Source: Acidobacteriota bacterium
GTDB taxonomy: Bacteria; Acidobacteriota; Thermoanaerobaculia; Thermoanaerobaculales; Thermoanaerobaculaceae
Direction: 5' to 3'
Length of the DNA stretch: 64,000 nucleotides
NCBI GenBank assembly: GCA_003133645.1
Contig: PKYI01000104.1
Span: forward strand, 1 to 64,000
Shown here: piece by piece, positions 26,731-35,740 of the stretch
How the letters are laid out: each line of letters opens with the position of its first letter
How positions within the stretch are numbered: position 1 is the first letter of the stretch
Made by a program: the position numbers and the translations under genes
Notes under the pieces: generated by a model
Database searches by the model: none
Told to the model about the DNA's origin: nothing
Seen by the model: the letters and a program-made list of their open reading frames with translations, nothing else

Positions 26731-27757
26731 CTACAGCAGGCTCGTGAGGTCGTCGTCCGGAAGCGGTGCAACGGGCGCCGCCACCTCGTAGACCGGCGGG
26801 ATCTTTCGCCAGTCCTGGACGGCCCAGTTGTGCCCCTTCGGGCGCGTGAGGAGGCGCTCCAGCGGCGCGAACACCGCTTTCCCCCCGGCCACCGTCGAGA
26901 GGTAGGCCCAGCCTTGCGCCCGCGTGATCGCCACGAACAGCAGCCGCTCAATCCGCTCCGGGCTGTAGCGCTGGAAGTTCTCCGTCTGCAGCCCCGGCAG
27001 CAGCACCGAATCCAGCGTGATCCCCTTGGCGCTGTGGTAGGGCATCACCTTCGGCAGGTCGCTCGCGAAGTCCATCCGCTCGGAGGCCTCGACCACGTTC
27101 CCGGCCTCCCGCATCGCGGCGGCGACCTCGGCCATCACCCGGCGCTTCGGCACCAGGATACCCACCCGCTCGGAGCGCGCGAGGCGGGTCCGCAGCGCGG
27201 CGGCGAGATCCCGCGCGGCCTCCGCCTCGCGGCCGAGTGTGGAGGCGAGCCCCGCCCGCAGCACCAGGTACGGCGGCAGGATCTCGCGCTCGAGCGCGCC
27301 GTCGAGCGCCTCGAGCGCCCCGGCAGAGTCGCCGCGCCGCTGGAGCAGCAGCGCCAGGTTGAACAGCGGGCCGCCCCACGAAGGTTCGGCGGCCGCCGCC
27401 TCGCCGTACAGCTTCACCGCGCGCTCGGCGTCGCCGATCTCTGCCGCGAGCATCTCCATCCGGTTGAGGATCCCGCCATCGCGGGCGTTCCGGCTCGCGA
27501 GCACCTTCTTGAGTTGCGCGAACGCCCGCTCGCGATGCCCGAGCTCCGCCATCAGGTCGGCGCCCTCGCCCGCGATTCGCTCCACCCGCAACTCCACCGG
27601 CCGTTTCGGGCTCGTCACCGGCACCGTGAGGCAGTCTTTCCTCGCCCACCCCTCGGCGGGAAACGGCAGTCCGGCGCCCTTCGGGATCAGCTCGACGAGG
27701 CGCACCTCGGTGCGCAGCAAAATCGTGTCGTTCGCCACAACGCGCTCTCCTCGGCCG
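26731..27757 (-). pseudogene. Chimeric remnant: Hsp70-like C-terminus, TPRs and UvrD-like helicase C-terminal motifs
   Basis: Open to the stop at 26731 but with no proper start. The first stretch (VRLVELIPKGAGLPFPAEGW) reads like the substrate-domain region of an Hsp70-family protein. Next are TPR-like helices (NRMEMLAAEIGDAERAVKLY, LFNLALLLQRRGDSAGAL). Last are motifs of a UvrD/Rep superfamily 1 helicase C-terminus (MPYHSAKGITLDSVLLPG, ERLLFVAITRAQGWAYL), which lacks its Walker-A half. Beyond about 27757 the same frame only mirrors a transposase remnant on the plus strand, so the 5' part has been lost. A genuine fusion of this order is possible but unlikely. Domain calls are by eye. Confidence 0.6.
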
Positions 27758-28047
27758 TCGCCCTCAAAGTGGACTTTGATCTCGCACTCCTGGTGGTGGC
27801 CAGCGCACTCTACCGCCGCTTTGCCCGCCGCATGCGCGGCTACGCCGACGCCCAGGCCCGCCAGATCTTTCGCGACCTCGTCGATCTGCCCGCTACGGTC
27901 AGGGGGACGCCCGCCGAGGTCCGCATCACCTTCCACCGCCGCGCCCACATCCCGATCTTGCTCGCCTCCGACCTGCTCACCGAAACACCTTCCGTACCCT
28001 GGTGGAACGGTGCTCGCCTCACACTTGAGGCCAGCCACAATCGTTAG
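27758..28047 (+). pseudogene. Transposase C-terminal remnant
   Basis: About 95 codons ending at TAG 28047: VDFDLALLVVASALYRRFAR, then GYADAQARQIFRDLVDLPA, HRRAHIPILLASDLL and VPWWNGARLTLE. This resembles the C-terminal end of a DDE-type insertion-sequence transposase family whose members finish with 'PWW.G..L'; the exact IS family is not certain. No 5' part, no start and no left terminus were found. A small hairpin (28050-28070, GATTTCC/GGAAATC) just after the stop may be the right end. It abuts the truncated chimeric gene on the other strand and is the probable cause of that truncation. Confidence 0.65.
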
Positions 28048-28078
28048 CCGATTTCCGCTCCGTGGAAATCCAGGCAAG

Positions 28079-28163
28079 TGTAGGGGCGGGGCTTGTCCCC
28101 GCCCGCCGCAGCCAACGCATGGCCCCTACCTGCCCGCGGGTGGCCGCAACGGCCGTCCCTACA
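28079..28163 (+). repeat. TGTAGGGGCGGGG-type inverted-repeat element
   Basis: 85 bases with inverted ends TGTAGGGGCGG and GGCCGTCCCTACA and an internal CGGGGCTTGTCCCCG hairpin. It is non-coding and sits between the transposase remnant and the acyl-CoA dehydrogenase. A diverged, longer relative is at 32739-32885. Confidence 0.75.
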
Positions 28164-28236
28164 TTTCAATCCGGTGGAACTCGACCCCCGGGCGGACCCC
28201 CACCACACGCGACCCTTGATGCGGTCCGAAGCGAGG

Positions 28237-29961
28237 TCAGGAGGTTGCGAGGGCTTCGAACTCGGCGATGGGGCGCTCGTCGCCGGAGCAGACGAGGTCG
28301 CGGTTCATGCGCAGCTCGGGGAGCTTGACGGCCAGCCACCGGCCGGCGACGGCGAGCTTGCGCTCGCTCGCGGCCGCCTGGCCGCAGAGCAGGGCGGCGA
28401 TCACGAGGGCGCACGCCATGTCCACGATCTTGCGGCTGTAGAGCGCGGCGTAGCCCGCGCCCGGCTGCGCCTTTGCGAACGCGACCGCCTCGTCGAGGAG
28501 CGCGAGGCCTTCACGGACCTGCGCAGCCAGCGGCCGCACGGCCTCCGGCCACTCCCGGTCGAGGAGGCTCTCCACGACGGAGCGCGCAATGCCCGCGGCG
28601 ACGCCGCCCATCGCGGCGACGACCTGGAGCTGGCTCGTGCCCTCGTAGATGGTGGTGATGCGGCTGTCGCGCAGGTGGCGCTCGACGGCGTAGTCCTTCA
28701 TGTAGCCGCTGCCGCCGAGGACGGCGACGGCGCTGTTGGCCACCCGCATCGACATCTCCGAGGCGACGTACTTGCTCATCGGCGTGAGCATCGCGTTGAC
28801 GCGCTTGAGCCGGCGCAGCTCCTGCTGCAGCGCCTTGGTCTCGTCCCCGGCGGCCCCGCCCTCGAGCCGGCGGGACGTGCCGGTCTCGAGGTCGACGCAG
28901 AAGCTGGCGTAGTAGGTCAGGGCGCGCGCCGCCTGCAGCTCCACGCTCATGTCGACGAGGAGCTCGCGGACGGCGGGGAGCGTGTCGATCGCGGCGCCGA
29001 ACTGCTTGCGCTTGGCGGCGTACTCGCGCGCCACCCGGTACGCGGCCTCGGCGATGCCGAGCGCTTGCGCCGCGATGCCGATGCGGGCGCCGTTCATCAG
29101 GCTCATGACGTAGGTGACGAGGCCGCGCTGGCGCGCTCCGACGAGCAGCGCCGGCGCGTCGTCGAAGAAAAGCTCGCAGGTCGGGCTGCCGTGGATGCCG
29201 AGCTTGTCCTCGAGGCGGCGGACGCGCACGCGCGGCCCGCGCTCGACGAGGAACAGCGACAGGCCGCGGGCGTCGGCGATCCCCGGCTCGCTGCGGGCGA
29301 GTACCAGCAGGATCTCGCCGCACCCGTTGGTGATGAAGCGCTTGACGCCCTGGACGAACCAGTGGCCCGTCCCGTCCTGGAAGGCGCGCACCTTGATCGC
29401 CTGCAGGTCGCTGCCGGCGTCGGGTTCGGTGAGCACCATCGCGCCGTTCTTCCGCCCCGCTGCCATGTCCGGCAGCACCGCCGCCTTGATCTCCTCGCTG
29501 GCGAAGGCGTTGATCGTCTCGGCGATCCCCTGCAGGCCGAAGAGGTTCATCAGGGAGGCGTCGGCGCGGCTGACGACCTCGGTCGCCATGGTGTAGGCGA
29601 GCAGCGGGGCGTTGAGGCCGCCGAAGCGGTACGGGAGGATGAACCCCATGAGGTCGGCCTGGCTCAGGCGCAGCATCGCGTCGGCGATGCCGGGGGCGTA
29701 GCTCACGCTGCCGTCGTCGTGGAGGACGTTGCCGACGCGGTCGGTCTCGGCGGCGGTGGGCGCGATCACGTCGGCGGCGAGCTCGCCCAGGGAGGTCAGG
29801 ATGCGGCGGTAGTTGTCAAGCGCATCGGTGGCGTCCTCGGGGGCGAAGTCGAACTCGGCGTGGAAGCGGAACCCCTCCTCGAAGAGCTCGGAGAGGAGGC
29901 GCAGGTCCATGTGCTCGAAGAGAAACTGGACATCGGAGTTGTCGAGGAAGAAGTTGGCCAT
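28237..29961 (-). CDS. Acyl-CoA dehydrogenase
   Basis: 574 residues, longer than the ~380-residue short-chain type. Motifs: MVLTEPDAGSDLQAIKV (FAD/substrate loop), KRFITNGCGEILLVLAR, KLGIHGSPTCELFFDD, QFGAAIDTLPAVRELLVDM and ITTIYEGTSQLQ, where the Glu corresponds to the catalytic base of medium-chain enzymes. There is an extra helical C-terminal domain, as in the FadE5-like long group. It oxidises acyl-CoA to enoyl-CoA and passes electrons to ETF. The etfA gene ends only 10 bases upstream and etfB precedes that, so the three form one operon and the electron acceptor is encoded alongside. Confidence 0.94.
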   Translation of the reverse strand: MANFFLDNSDVQFLFEHMDLRLLSELFEEGFRFHAEFDFAPEDATDALDNYRRILTSLGELAADVIAPTAAETDRVGNVLHDDGSVSYAPGIADAMLRLSQADLMGFILPYRFGGLNAPLLAYTMATEVVSRADASLMNLFGLQGIAETINAFASEEIKAAVLPDMAAGRKNGAMVLTEPDAGSDLQAIKVRAFQDGTGHWFVQGVKRFITNGCGEILLVLARSEPGIADARGLSLFLVERGPRVRVRRLEDKLGIHGSPTCELFFDDAPALLVGARQRGLVTYVMSLMNGARIGIAAQALGIAEAAYRVAREYAAKRKQFGAAIDTLPAVRELLVDMSVELQAARALTYYASFCVDLETGTSRRLEGGAAGDETKALQQELRRLKRVNAMLTPMSKYVASEMSMRVANSAVAVLGGSGYMKDYAVERHLRDSRITTIYEGTSQLQVVAAMGGVAAGIARSVVESLLDREWPEAVRPLAAQVREGLALLDEAVAFAKAQPGAGYAALYSRKIVDMACALVIAALLCGQAAASERKLAVAGRWLAVKLPELRMNRDLVCSGDERPIAEFEALATS

Positions 29962-29971
29962 CGTCGTCCCT

Positions 29972-31066
29972 CTAGCCTCCCGCCCCGCCGGCCTCGGCCG
30001 CCGGCGGCGCGAGCGGCTCGCCGAGCTCCTCGGCCTTCGCCCCGCTGCGGACGGCGCGGATGAGCTTGGGGATCACGACCCTGAGGTCGCCCACGATGCC
30101 GTAGTGGGCGACGGCGAAGATCGGGGCGGAGGGGTCGGTGTTGATCGCCAGGATCTTGGCGGACTCCTCCATGCCGGCGCGGTGCTGGACCGCGCCGGAG
30201 ATGCCGCAAGCGATGTACAGCGCGGGGCGGACGGTGGTGCCGGTCTGACCGACCTGATGGTCCTTGTCCACGAAGCCGAGGTCGATCGCCGCCCGGCTGG
30301 CCCCCACCGCGCCGCCGAGGCAGTTCGCCAGCTCCCAGATGAGGCGGAAGCTCGCCTTGTCCCCGACGCCGGCCCCGCCGGCGACGATGACGCGGGCCGC
30401 CTTGAGGTTGACCTTCTTCGGCCGGCGCTCCGACTCCAGGATCGCGAGCGGCGGGCGAAAGCCGTCGAAGGCGGCGGCGTGGCGCACCAGCATGGCCCGC
30501 CGGCGCCCGTCTGGCTGCGGCATCACCATCACGCCCTCGCGGACCGTGGCCATCTGCGGCCAGCGGTCGTAGTTCACGATCGTGGCGATGATGCTGCCGC
30601 CGAACGCCGGGCGGATCTGCAGGAGTAGGTTTTTCTGTAGCTCCTTGCTCCCCGGGGGCGTGTGGTCGCCGATCTGCAGGTCGGTGCAGTCGGCGGTCAG
30701 TCCGCACCTCAGGGCGCTCGCCACGGTCGGCGCGAGGTCGCGCCCGAGCGCGGTGGCGCCGTACAGGACGACCTGCGGCGACCACGCCGTGACGAGCTCG
30801 CACACCGCGCGGGCGTACGCCGCGGTCTGGTAGTGGCGCAGGAGGTCGTGCTCGACGAGATAGATCCTATCCGCCCCGTACTGGCCGAGCCGGGTCGCGG
30901 TGGTCTCGCCATCCGCGACGGTCAGCAGCACCGCCCCGAGCGGCACGCCGAGCGTGTCCGCCAACTCGCGGCCCTTGCCCAGCAGCTCGAGCGACACCTC
31001 GGCGAGCGCGCCCCCCTCCTGCTCCGCGAACACCCAGACCTCGCCCCGCCGGTTGACCTCGATCAT
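29972..31066 (-). CDS. etfA: Electron transfer flavoprotein subunit alpha
   Basis: 364 residues. The N-terminal alpha/beta domain (about 1-210) is followed by the FAD domain with the signature GQTGTTVRPALYIACGISG and the closing AINTDPSAPIFAVAHYGIVG. VIVAGGAGVGDKASFRLIWE is the start of the FAD domain. It pairs with EtfB (gene 21 bases upstream) to carry electrons from the adjacent acyl-CoA dehydrogenase to the quinone pool. It lacks an N-terminal ferredoxin extension. GAGGGG lies six bases before the ATG. Confidence 0.96.
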   Translation of the reverse strand: MIEVNRRGEVWVFAEQEGGALAEVSLELLGKGRELADTLGVPLGAVLLTVADGETTATRLGQYGADRIYLVEHDLLRHYQTAAYARAVCELVTAWSPQVVLYGATALGRDLAPTVASALRCGLTADCTDLQIGDHTPPGSKELQKNLLLQIRPAFGGSIIATIVNYDRWPQMATVREGVMVMPQPDGRRRAMLVRHAAAFDGFRPPLAILESERRPKKVNLKAARVIVAGGAGVGDKASFRLIWELANCLGGAVGASRAAIDLGFVDKDHQVGQTGTTVRPALYIACGISGAVQHRAGMEESAKILAINTDPSAPIFAVAHYGIVGDLRVVIPKLIRAVRSGAKAEELGEPLAPPAAEAGGAGG

Positions 31067-31087
31067 CGCCTGCCCCTCGCCGGCCGC

Positions 31088-31999
31088 CTAGCCAATGGTG
31101 TGGTCCTCGATGAGTTCGCGGACGAGCTGCGCCACGCCTGGGTCGCTGGCCGGGTACTCGCGGTAGGCGCCGCCGGCCAGCACGATCGACTGGACCCGGT
31201 GCACCTTGGTCGGGCTGCCCTTGAACCCGCACCAGGCGAGATCGGCGCCGATGTCGTCCAGGTTCCACTGCTCGATCAGCAGGCCGCGCCCGGCGAGCGC
31301 GCTGCACCGCCTGGCCGACTCGGCTGCCCTCTCGTCGTCGCTTGCCGCGGCCAGCTCGCGCCCGATGGCCTGTTCGACCTCGCTGCGGCAGCGTGCCTTC
31401 TTGAACTTCATCACCCGCCGCGCCGCCGGTGGTCGCGGCGTGTTGGCGCTGTCCAGGACGGTGGCGAGCACCGGCAGCTCCGTCTCCACGATCTCCCAGC
31501 CGTGGCCCAGGTTCCGCCTGGCCCGCAGCGTGCGGTTACGCAGCTCGAGGAGCTGCTCGAGGTAGGTGACCAGCGTGAACGAGAGCTTCTCGGCGAGCTG
31601 GGGGCCAACCTGGGCGGTGTCGCCGTCGATCGCCTGCCGGCCGCAGAGCACGATGTCGGCCTCGAGGCGGCGGACGGCGCACGCCAGGATGTAGCTGGTG
31701 GCCAGGGTGTCCGAGCCGGCCGCGCGCCGGTCGGTGATGAGGACGGCCCGGTCCGCGCCGCGGAATAGCGACTCGCGGAGGACATCCGACGCCTTGGGCA
31801 GGCCCATGGTGACGACCGTCACGGTGCCGCCATGCCCGTCGCGGATGGCGAGCGCCATCTCGAGCGCGTTGAGGTCCTCGGGGTTGAAGATCGCCGGCAG
31901 CGCGGCGCGGTTGACCGTGCCGTCGTCCCTCATCGCCTCGCCGGTGATCCCCTTGGTGTCGGGCACCTGCTTGACGCAGACCACGCAGTGATATCCCAC
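31088..31999 (-). CDS. etfB: Electron transfer flavoprotein subunit beta
   Basis: About 303 residues. VVCVKQVPDTKGITGEAM at the start and FNPEDLNALEMALAIRD are diagnostic of EtfB. Later VLCGRQAIDGDTAQVGPQLA is the nucleotide-binding signature, and VETELPVLATVLDSANTPRP follows. The start is taken as GTG 31999 because AGGAG lies seven bases before it; a GTG five codons earlier (32014) is an alternative. First gene of the etfB-etfA-acyl-CoA dehydrogenase operon. The PDTKGITGE insertion is the longer type often seen in anaerobe and Acidobacteria-like EtfB proteins. Confidence 0.94.
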   Translation of the reverse strand: MGYHCVVCVKQVPDTKGITGEAMRDDGTVNRAALPAIFNPEDLNALEMALAIRDGHGGTVTVVTMGLPKASDVLRESLFRGADRAVLITDRRAAGSDTLATSYILACAVRRLEADIVLCGRQAIDGDTAQVGPQLAEKLSFTLVTYLEQLLELRNRTLRARRNLGHGWEIVETELPVLATVLDSANTPRPPAARRVMKFKKARCRSEVEQAIGRELAAASDDERAAESARRCSALAGRGLLIEQWNLDDIGADLAWCGFKGSPTKVHRVQSIVLAGGAYREYPASDPGVAQLVRELIEDHTIG

Positions 32000-32187
32000 G
32001 CCGCGACTCCTCACCTGAGCAACCCTTTGGCCGGCTTGCCCCCCCCAAGAACGCGGGGAGGGTACCCCACGGGCGCCGGCAAAGACAAGCGGCGCCCGGC
32101 TGAGCGGCGCCCGGCTGAGTGCCGTCGGGGGAATTCCGGCTCCGCGGGATCCCGTTGCCCAACACGGGTACCAGACGGGAGGCTGAC

Positions 32188-32673
32188 ATGAGCAACCAGG
32201 AGTTCTTCGCAGGCCGGCTGAAGGCGGAGGCGCCGGTCTTCGTCAAGGTGATCAAGGCCCTGCCGGCAGAGCGCGCCGACTACCGGCCCCACCCCGCGTC
32301 GCGATCCGCCGCTGAACTGGCCTGGACGCTGGCCGCGTCGGCGAGGAGCGCGGTCACGCTCGTCGACACGCACCGGGTCGACTGGAGCGAGTCGAAGGCG
32401 GACGGGGGCATCGCGGCCGCCGCGATTGCGCTCGAAAAGGCGCAGGCGCAGTTGCTCGAGCGCGTCGCACGCCTCGACAAGGCGACGTGGGAGCGGGAAG
32501 CCGAGTTCGCGATGGACGGGCACGTCGCGTGGAAGGCGCCGCTCGGCGAGATGATGTGGGGGCTGCTCTTCGACGCCATCCACCACCGCGGCCAACTCTC
32601 CACCTACATCCGCCCGATGGGCGGCAAGGTCCCCTCGATCTACGGGCCCTCGGCCGACGACCCGGGCGCCTGA
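32188..32673 (+). CDS. DinB-family protein
   Basis: 161 residues, a four-helix DinB/YfiT-like fold: FVKVIKALPAERADYRPHPA, a central ELAWTLAASARSAV (where many members have a metal His) and a C-terminal LLFDAIHHRGQLSTYIRPMGG with the HHRGQ metal motif. The first histidine seems replaced (LAWTLAAS), so metal binding may be incomplete. Family members include thiol-dependent transferases and many of unknown role. ACGGGAGG precedes the ATG. It diverges from the etf operon. A second DinB protein is at 48.75 kb. Confidence 0.87.
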   Translation: MSNQEFFAGRLKAEAPVFVKVIKALPAERADYRPHPASRSAAELAWTLAASARSAVTLVDTHRVDWSESKADGGIAAAAIALEKAQAQLLERVARLDKATWEREAEFAMDGHVAWKAPLGEMMWGLLFDAIHHRGQLSTYIRPMGGKVPSIYGPSADDPGA

Positions 32674-33047
32674 GCCCGACCTCCCGGTCTCTTCCCCGGC
32701 GATGCGCGTCCGGCGGGTTGCGTCCCCCGTCAGTCTGGTGTTGGGGCGGGGCTTGCCCCGCCCGCCGCCGCCCCTTGGGGCGGGCGCCCTCGCCCGCCCG
32801 GCAGGAGCTGACGTGAATCGCGATCCTCGCACGATCCTCGCGTGGTCCCCCACCAACCCGCGGGCGGTCGTAAGGGCCGTCCCTGCGCAAAGAACCTACA
32901 ACCGCCCGCCCGGCGGTCGCACCCCACAGCGACCTCCAGGTGGAACGGGCGTCCCGCCCGCGATCAACCCCGAGAGATACGCTATCGGAGGGCGGCGTGG
33001 GTTGCGCAGCCGCCGCGAGAGCCGGCGGGGAAGTGTGAGGAGGCGTC
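32674..33047. repeat. Intergenic repeats between DinB and epimerase genes
   Basis: No gene. Bases 32739-32885 hold a TTGGGGCGGGGCTTGCCCCG-type element related to the one at 28079. It includes an internal GGGCGGGC...GCCCGCCC hairpin and an AAGGGCCGTCCCTGCG-like end. Just after, near 32917-32935, a GGTCGCACCCCACAGC motif recurs at about 34199-34213. Confidence 0.6.
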
Positions 33048-34004
33048 ATGGGTGAGTTCGGCGGACTGCACGTGATCCTCGGCGCCGGAGGCGCGATCGG
33101 GACGCCGCTCGCGGCCGAACTGCTCGCAAACGGCGTGCGGCTGCGCACCGTCTCGCGGTCCGGCGCCGGGCCCGACGGGGCGGAGAAAGTGCGCGCGGAC
33201 CTCACCGATGCGGATTCGGTCCAGCGCGCGGTGGGGCAGGGCTCGACCGTGTACCTCTTGGCGGGCCTCCCGTACGACCAGAGCGTTTGGCGGGAGCAGT
33301 GGCCGCCGATCATGCGCAACGTCGTCGCGGCTTGCGCCTCCAAGGGGGCGCGGCTCGTCTTCTTCGACAACGTGTACATCTACGGCAAGGTCGAGGGGCC
33401 GATGACGGAAGCGACGCCGGTGCGGCCGGCGAGCGCCAAAGGCGTGGTCCGGGCCGAGATCGCCGGCTTCCTGCAGGGCGAGATGGCCGCCGGGCACGTG
33501 ACGGCGATGATCGCTCGCGCGGCCGACTTCTACGGCCCGTACGCCGAACGCAGCGGCATGCCCTCAATCCTCGTGCTGCAGCGGCTTGCCGCCGGCAAGA
33601 CGGCGCAGGTGTTGGTCCGGGGGGACGCGAAGCACTCGTACACCTATACGCTCGACTGCGCGCGGGCGTTGCCCATGCTCGCCGCGGCGGACGACGCCTA
33701 CGGTCAGATCTGGCACCTCCCGACGGCGCACCCGCCGCTCACCGGGCGTGAGTTCGCGGACCTGGCGGCCCGCGAGTTGGGCGTCCCGGCCCGCATCACG
33801 GTCACGCCGCGCTGGATGATACGCGCGGCGGGGGTGTTCAACACGCTGCTGCGCGAAGTGGGCGAAATGCTGTACCAGAACGAGGGCGACTACGAGTTCG
33901 ACTCCTCGAAGTTCGAGAAGCGGTTCGCCTTTGCCCCGACACCGTACGAGGCCGGTATCCGCGCGGCGGTGGGGCAGATGAGGCGTGCGGCACCGCACCC
34001 ATAA
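33048..34004 (+). CDS. NAD(P)-dependent epimerase/dehydratase (extended SDR-like)
   Basis: 318 residues. The N-terminal Rossmann motif is HVILGAGGAIGTPLA (GxGGxxG form). LVFFDNVYIYGKVEGPMTE holds the position of the SDR catalytic Tyr (NVYIYG); the usual downstream YxxxK is not plain, as SAKGVVRAEIAGF gives Lys without a neighbouring Tyr. FYGPYAERSGM and the later HLPTAHPPLTGREFADLAAR fit sugar-nucleotide epimerase-like reductases. It is cytosolic and the substrate is unknown. GAGGAGG is four bases before the ATG. A single gene followed by a palindromic repeat. Confidence 0.85.
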   Translation: MGEFGGLHVILGAGGAIGTPLAAELLANGVRLRTVSRSGAGPDGAEKVRADLTDADSVQRAVGQGSTVYLLAGLPYDQSVWREQWPPIMRNVVAACASKGARLVFFDNVYIYGKVEGPMTEATPVRPASAKGVVRAEIAGFLQGEMAAGHVTAMIARAADFYGPYAERSGMPSILVLQRLAAGKTAQVLVRGDAKHSYTYTLDCARALPMLAAADDAYGQIWHLPTAHPPLTGREFADLAARELGVPARITVTPRWMIRAAGVFNTLLREVGEMLYQNEGDYEFDSSKFEKRFAFAPTPYEAGIRAAVGQMRRAAPHP

Positions 34005-34026
34005 GGAGCGGCATACCGGGCGGGAA

Positions 34027-34054
34027 CTGGATGCCCGCCTTCGCGGGCATGACG
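34027..34054. repeat. ATGCCCGC palindromic dispersed repeat
   Basis: ATGCCCGC, loop CTTC, GCGGGCAT is a perfect hairpin with flanks CTGG and GACG. This matches a palindrome found widely in proteobacterial genomes, where the spurious frame reads MPAKAGIQ. It lies 22 bases after the epimerase stop and could also end that transcript. Confidence 0.75.
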
Positions 34055-34145
34055 TCGTGCGCCCGCCGGGCGCGCCCCACACCGGCGCCGTCTGTCTAGC
34101 TTTCGATCCTCCACCGGCCGATGGGCCACGTCTCACCTGAAGAAG

Positions 34146-34173
34146 GCCCGCGTTTGCGAGCAGGCGCCGCTAC
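34146..34173 (-). repeat. Half copy of the TGTAGCGGC hairpin repeat
   Basis: Read on the minus strand, TGTAGCGGCGCCTGCTCGCA matches the left arm of the element at 25886-25966. The other arm is not clearly present. The whole stretch 34005-34312 between the epimerase and the phospholipase-D gene is non-coding and holds only this and the ATGCCCGC palindrome. Confidence 0.6.
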
Positions 34174-34312
34174 AGATGCAGCAGCCGCGCGCTCGGCGGG
34201 CGCACCCCACAGCCCTCTGACATCCTGTACTGACCCTTTGAGGCGGGTTTGCCACCCCGTCTCTCAACGAGGTTTCACCAAGGACGTTTGGCCCAGAGTC
34301 TTCGGTCACTTC

Positions 34313-35740
34313 CTACAACCATCGGAGAAACAGGTGGGCAACCCATTCTCTGACCTTGTCCGCCAGGGGCCTTCGCTTCCACGTGTTCCATTGAACCTCT
34401 TCGGATTCCGCAAGATCCTGGGCAAACATCTTCTCCATCTCAACGGCGACCTCACGGCTCAGAACAACCGCATTCACCTCGTCATTGCTGACAAAGCTCC
34501 AGTAGTCCATGTTGGTCGAACCGACCGTCGACCACACACCGTCAATGACGGCCGTCTTTGCGTGCAGCAGGGCGTTGCGGCGCTCGTAGACCTTGACCCC
34601 AGCCTTCAGAAGCCGCGAGTAGCTATACCGCTGCGCATCTATTGCCAGTCGAGAATCGGTCGTTGATGGCACGATCAGCTTCACGTCGACACCGCGCCGG
34701 GCGGCATCCGTGAACGCCTTCAGGATCTGGCCATCGGGGATGAAATAGGCGTTGGTCAGATGAACGGAGTGCTCCGCAAAGGTGATGGCGGACACATACG
34801 CGACAAAGGTGAGCCTGTTCGTCTCTCCCGGCGTGCTGCCGACCGCTCGCACCAGGGCGTTGCCGGCTTCCTTGAGCTTGGGAAAATAGCTCGGCGTTGA
34901 GAGGTCCGGGCCCTTCTGCTTCAGCCATGTATCAAGAAAGAGCTTTTGGAACTCGGCTACGCCAGGGCCTTCGATTTGAACGTCGGTATCACGCCAGGGC
35001 AACGCCGGCTTGACGTCCACCTTTCTTCGGGAAATGCCACTCGAATAGACCTGGCTGATGTTGACGCCGCCGACAATGGCGACCTTGCCGTCGGCGACCA
35101 GAATCTTGCGGTGATCCCGATGAATCAGTCCCCACTTGCCATGGGCCTTGAGTGGATTTATCTGGTTGAACTCGACGATCTGAACCCCGCCGTCGTGCAG
35201 GCGCTGGAAGAAAGCAGCGGTCGTGTTCGAGCTGCCGATGCTGTCATAAATGAGATTGACCTGAACACCCGCGGCCTGTTTCTGCAGCAGCAGGTCAGCA
35301 AATTTGCGCCCGGTCTCGTCATCCTCGAAGATGTAGCTTTCAAGGTTGATATTGACGCGGGCGTTCTGGATGGCTTTGAACATCGCCGCGTACGTCGCCG
35401 GCCCGTCAACGAGCAGAGTGACCTTGTTTCCCTTGGTCAGGGGGCTCTGGCTGACGGACTCCATTACACAAATTTGGCGATCCAGGAGGTCCGTCGGCTC
35501 AACCGATCGCTTGAGCCGTTCCATGATCGCCCGGCTTGTTTCGGGAGATAAGAGCCCCTTGGCGGAGACCAGTTGACGAGGCTTCCGGCCGGCGGGCACC
35601 TCGTCAATCGTTTCAGAAACCCTCGGCAAGGTTGCACATGCCGCGCTAAGACCAAAGATTGAAATCGAGAGCAGGAACAGACGAAAGGAGTTGGTGATAT
35701 TCATGCTCATGCAGGGAAGAAAATCGTTGCGCTGGTTCAT
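34313..35740 (-). CDS. Phospholipase D-family protein (cardiolipin synthase-like), probable lipoprotein
   Basis: 475 residues with two HKD motifs: HRDHRKILVADGKVAIVGG near residue 205-225 and LLHAKTAVIDGVWSTVGSTN near 390-410. It also has LESYIFEDDETGRKFADLL, as in cardiolipin synthases, which join two phosphatidylglycerol molecules. The N-terminus carries a signal with a lipobox-like LSAAC, so it is likely a periplasmic lipoprotein. The start may be residue 11 or 13 (MSMNITNS). Base use is visibly lower in GC with more A/T third positions than its neighbours, suggesting transfer. Flanked by non-coding, repeat-bearing gaps. Confidence 0.88.
   Translation of the reverse strand: MNQRNDFLPCMSMNITNSFRLFLLSISIFGLSAACATLPRVSETIDEVPAGRKPRQLVSAKGLLSPETSRAIMERLKRSVEPTDLLDRQICVMESVSQSPLTKGNKVTLLVDGPATYAAMFKAIQNARVNINLESYIFEDDETGRKFADLLLQKQAAGVQVNLIYDSIGSSNTTAAFFQRLHDGGVQIVEFNQINPLKAHGKWGLIHRDHRKILVADGKVAIVGGVNISQVYSSGISRRKVDVKPALPWRDTDVQIEGPGVAEFQKLFLDTWLKQKGPDLSTPSYFPKLKEAGNALVRAVGSTPGETNRLTFVAYVSAITFAEHSVHLTNAYFIPDGQILKAFTDAARRGVDVKLIVPSTTDSRLAIDAQRYSYSRLLKAGVKVYERRNALLHAKTAVIDGVWSTVGSTNMDYWSFVSNDEVNAVVLSREVAVEMEKMFAQDLAESEEVQWNTWKRRPLADKVREWVAHLFLRWL

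Noticed and set aside
27758-28077. N-terminal extension of the chimeric minus-strand frame up to 28077
   Set aside because: That part is the antisense of a recognisable transposase C-terminus and has no domain sense of its own.
34005-34140. Short frame reading MPAKAGIQ
   Set aside because: Known spurious product of the ATGCCCGC palindromic repeat.
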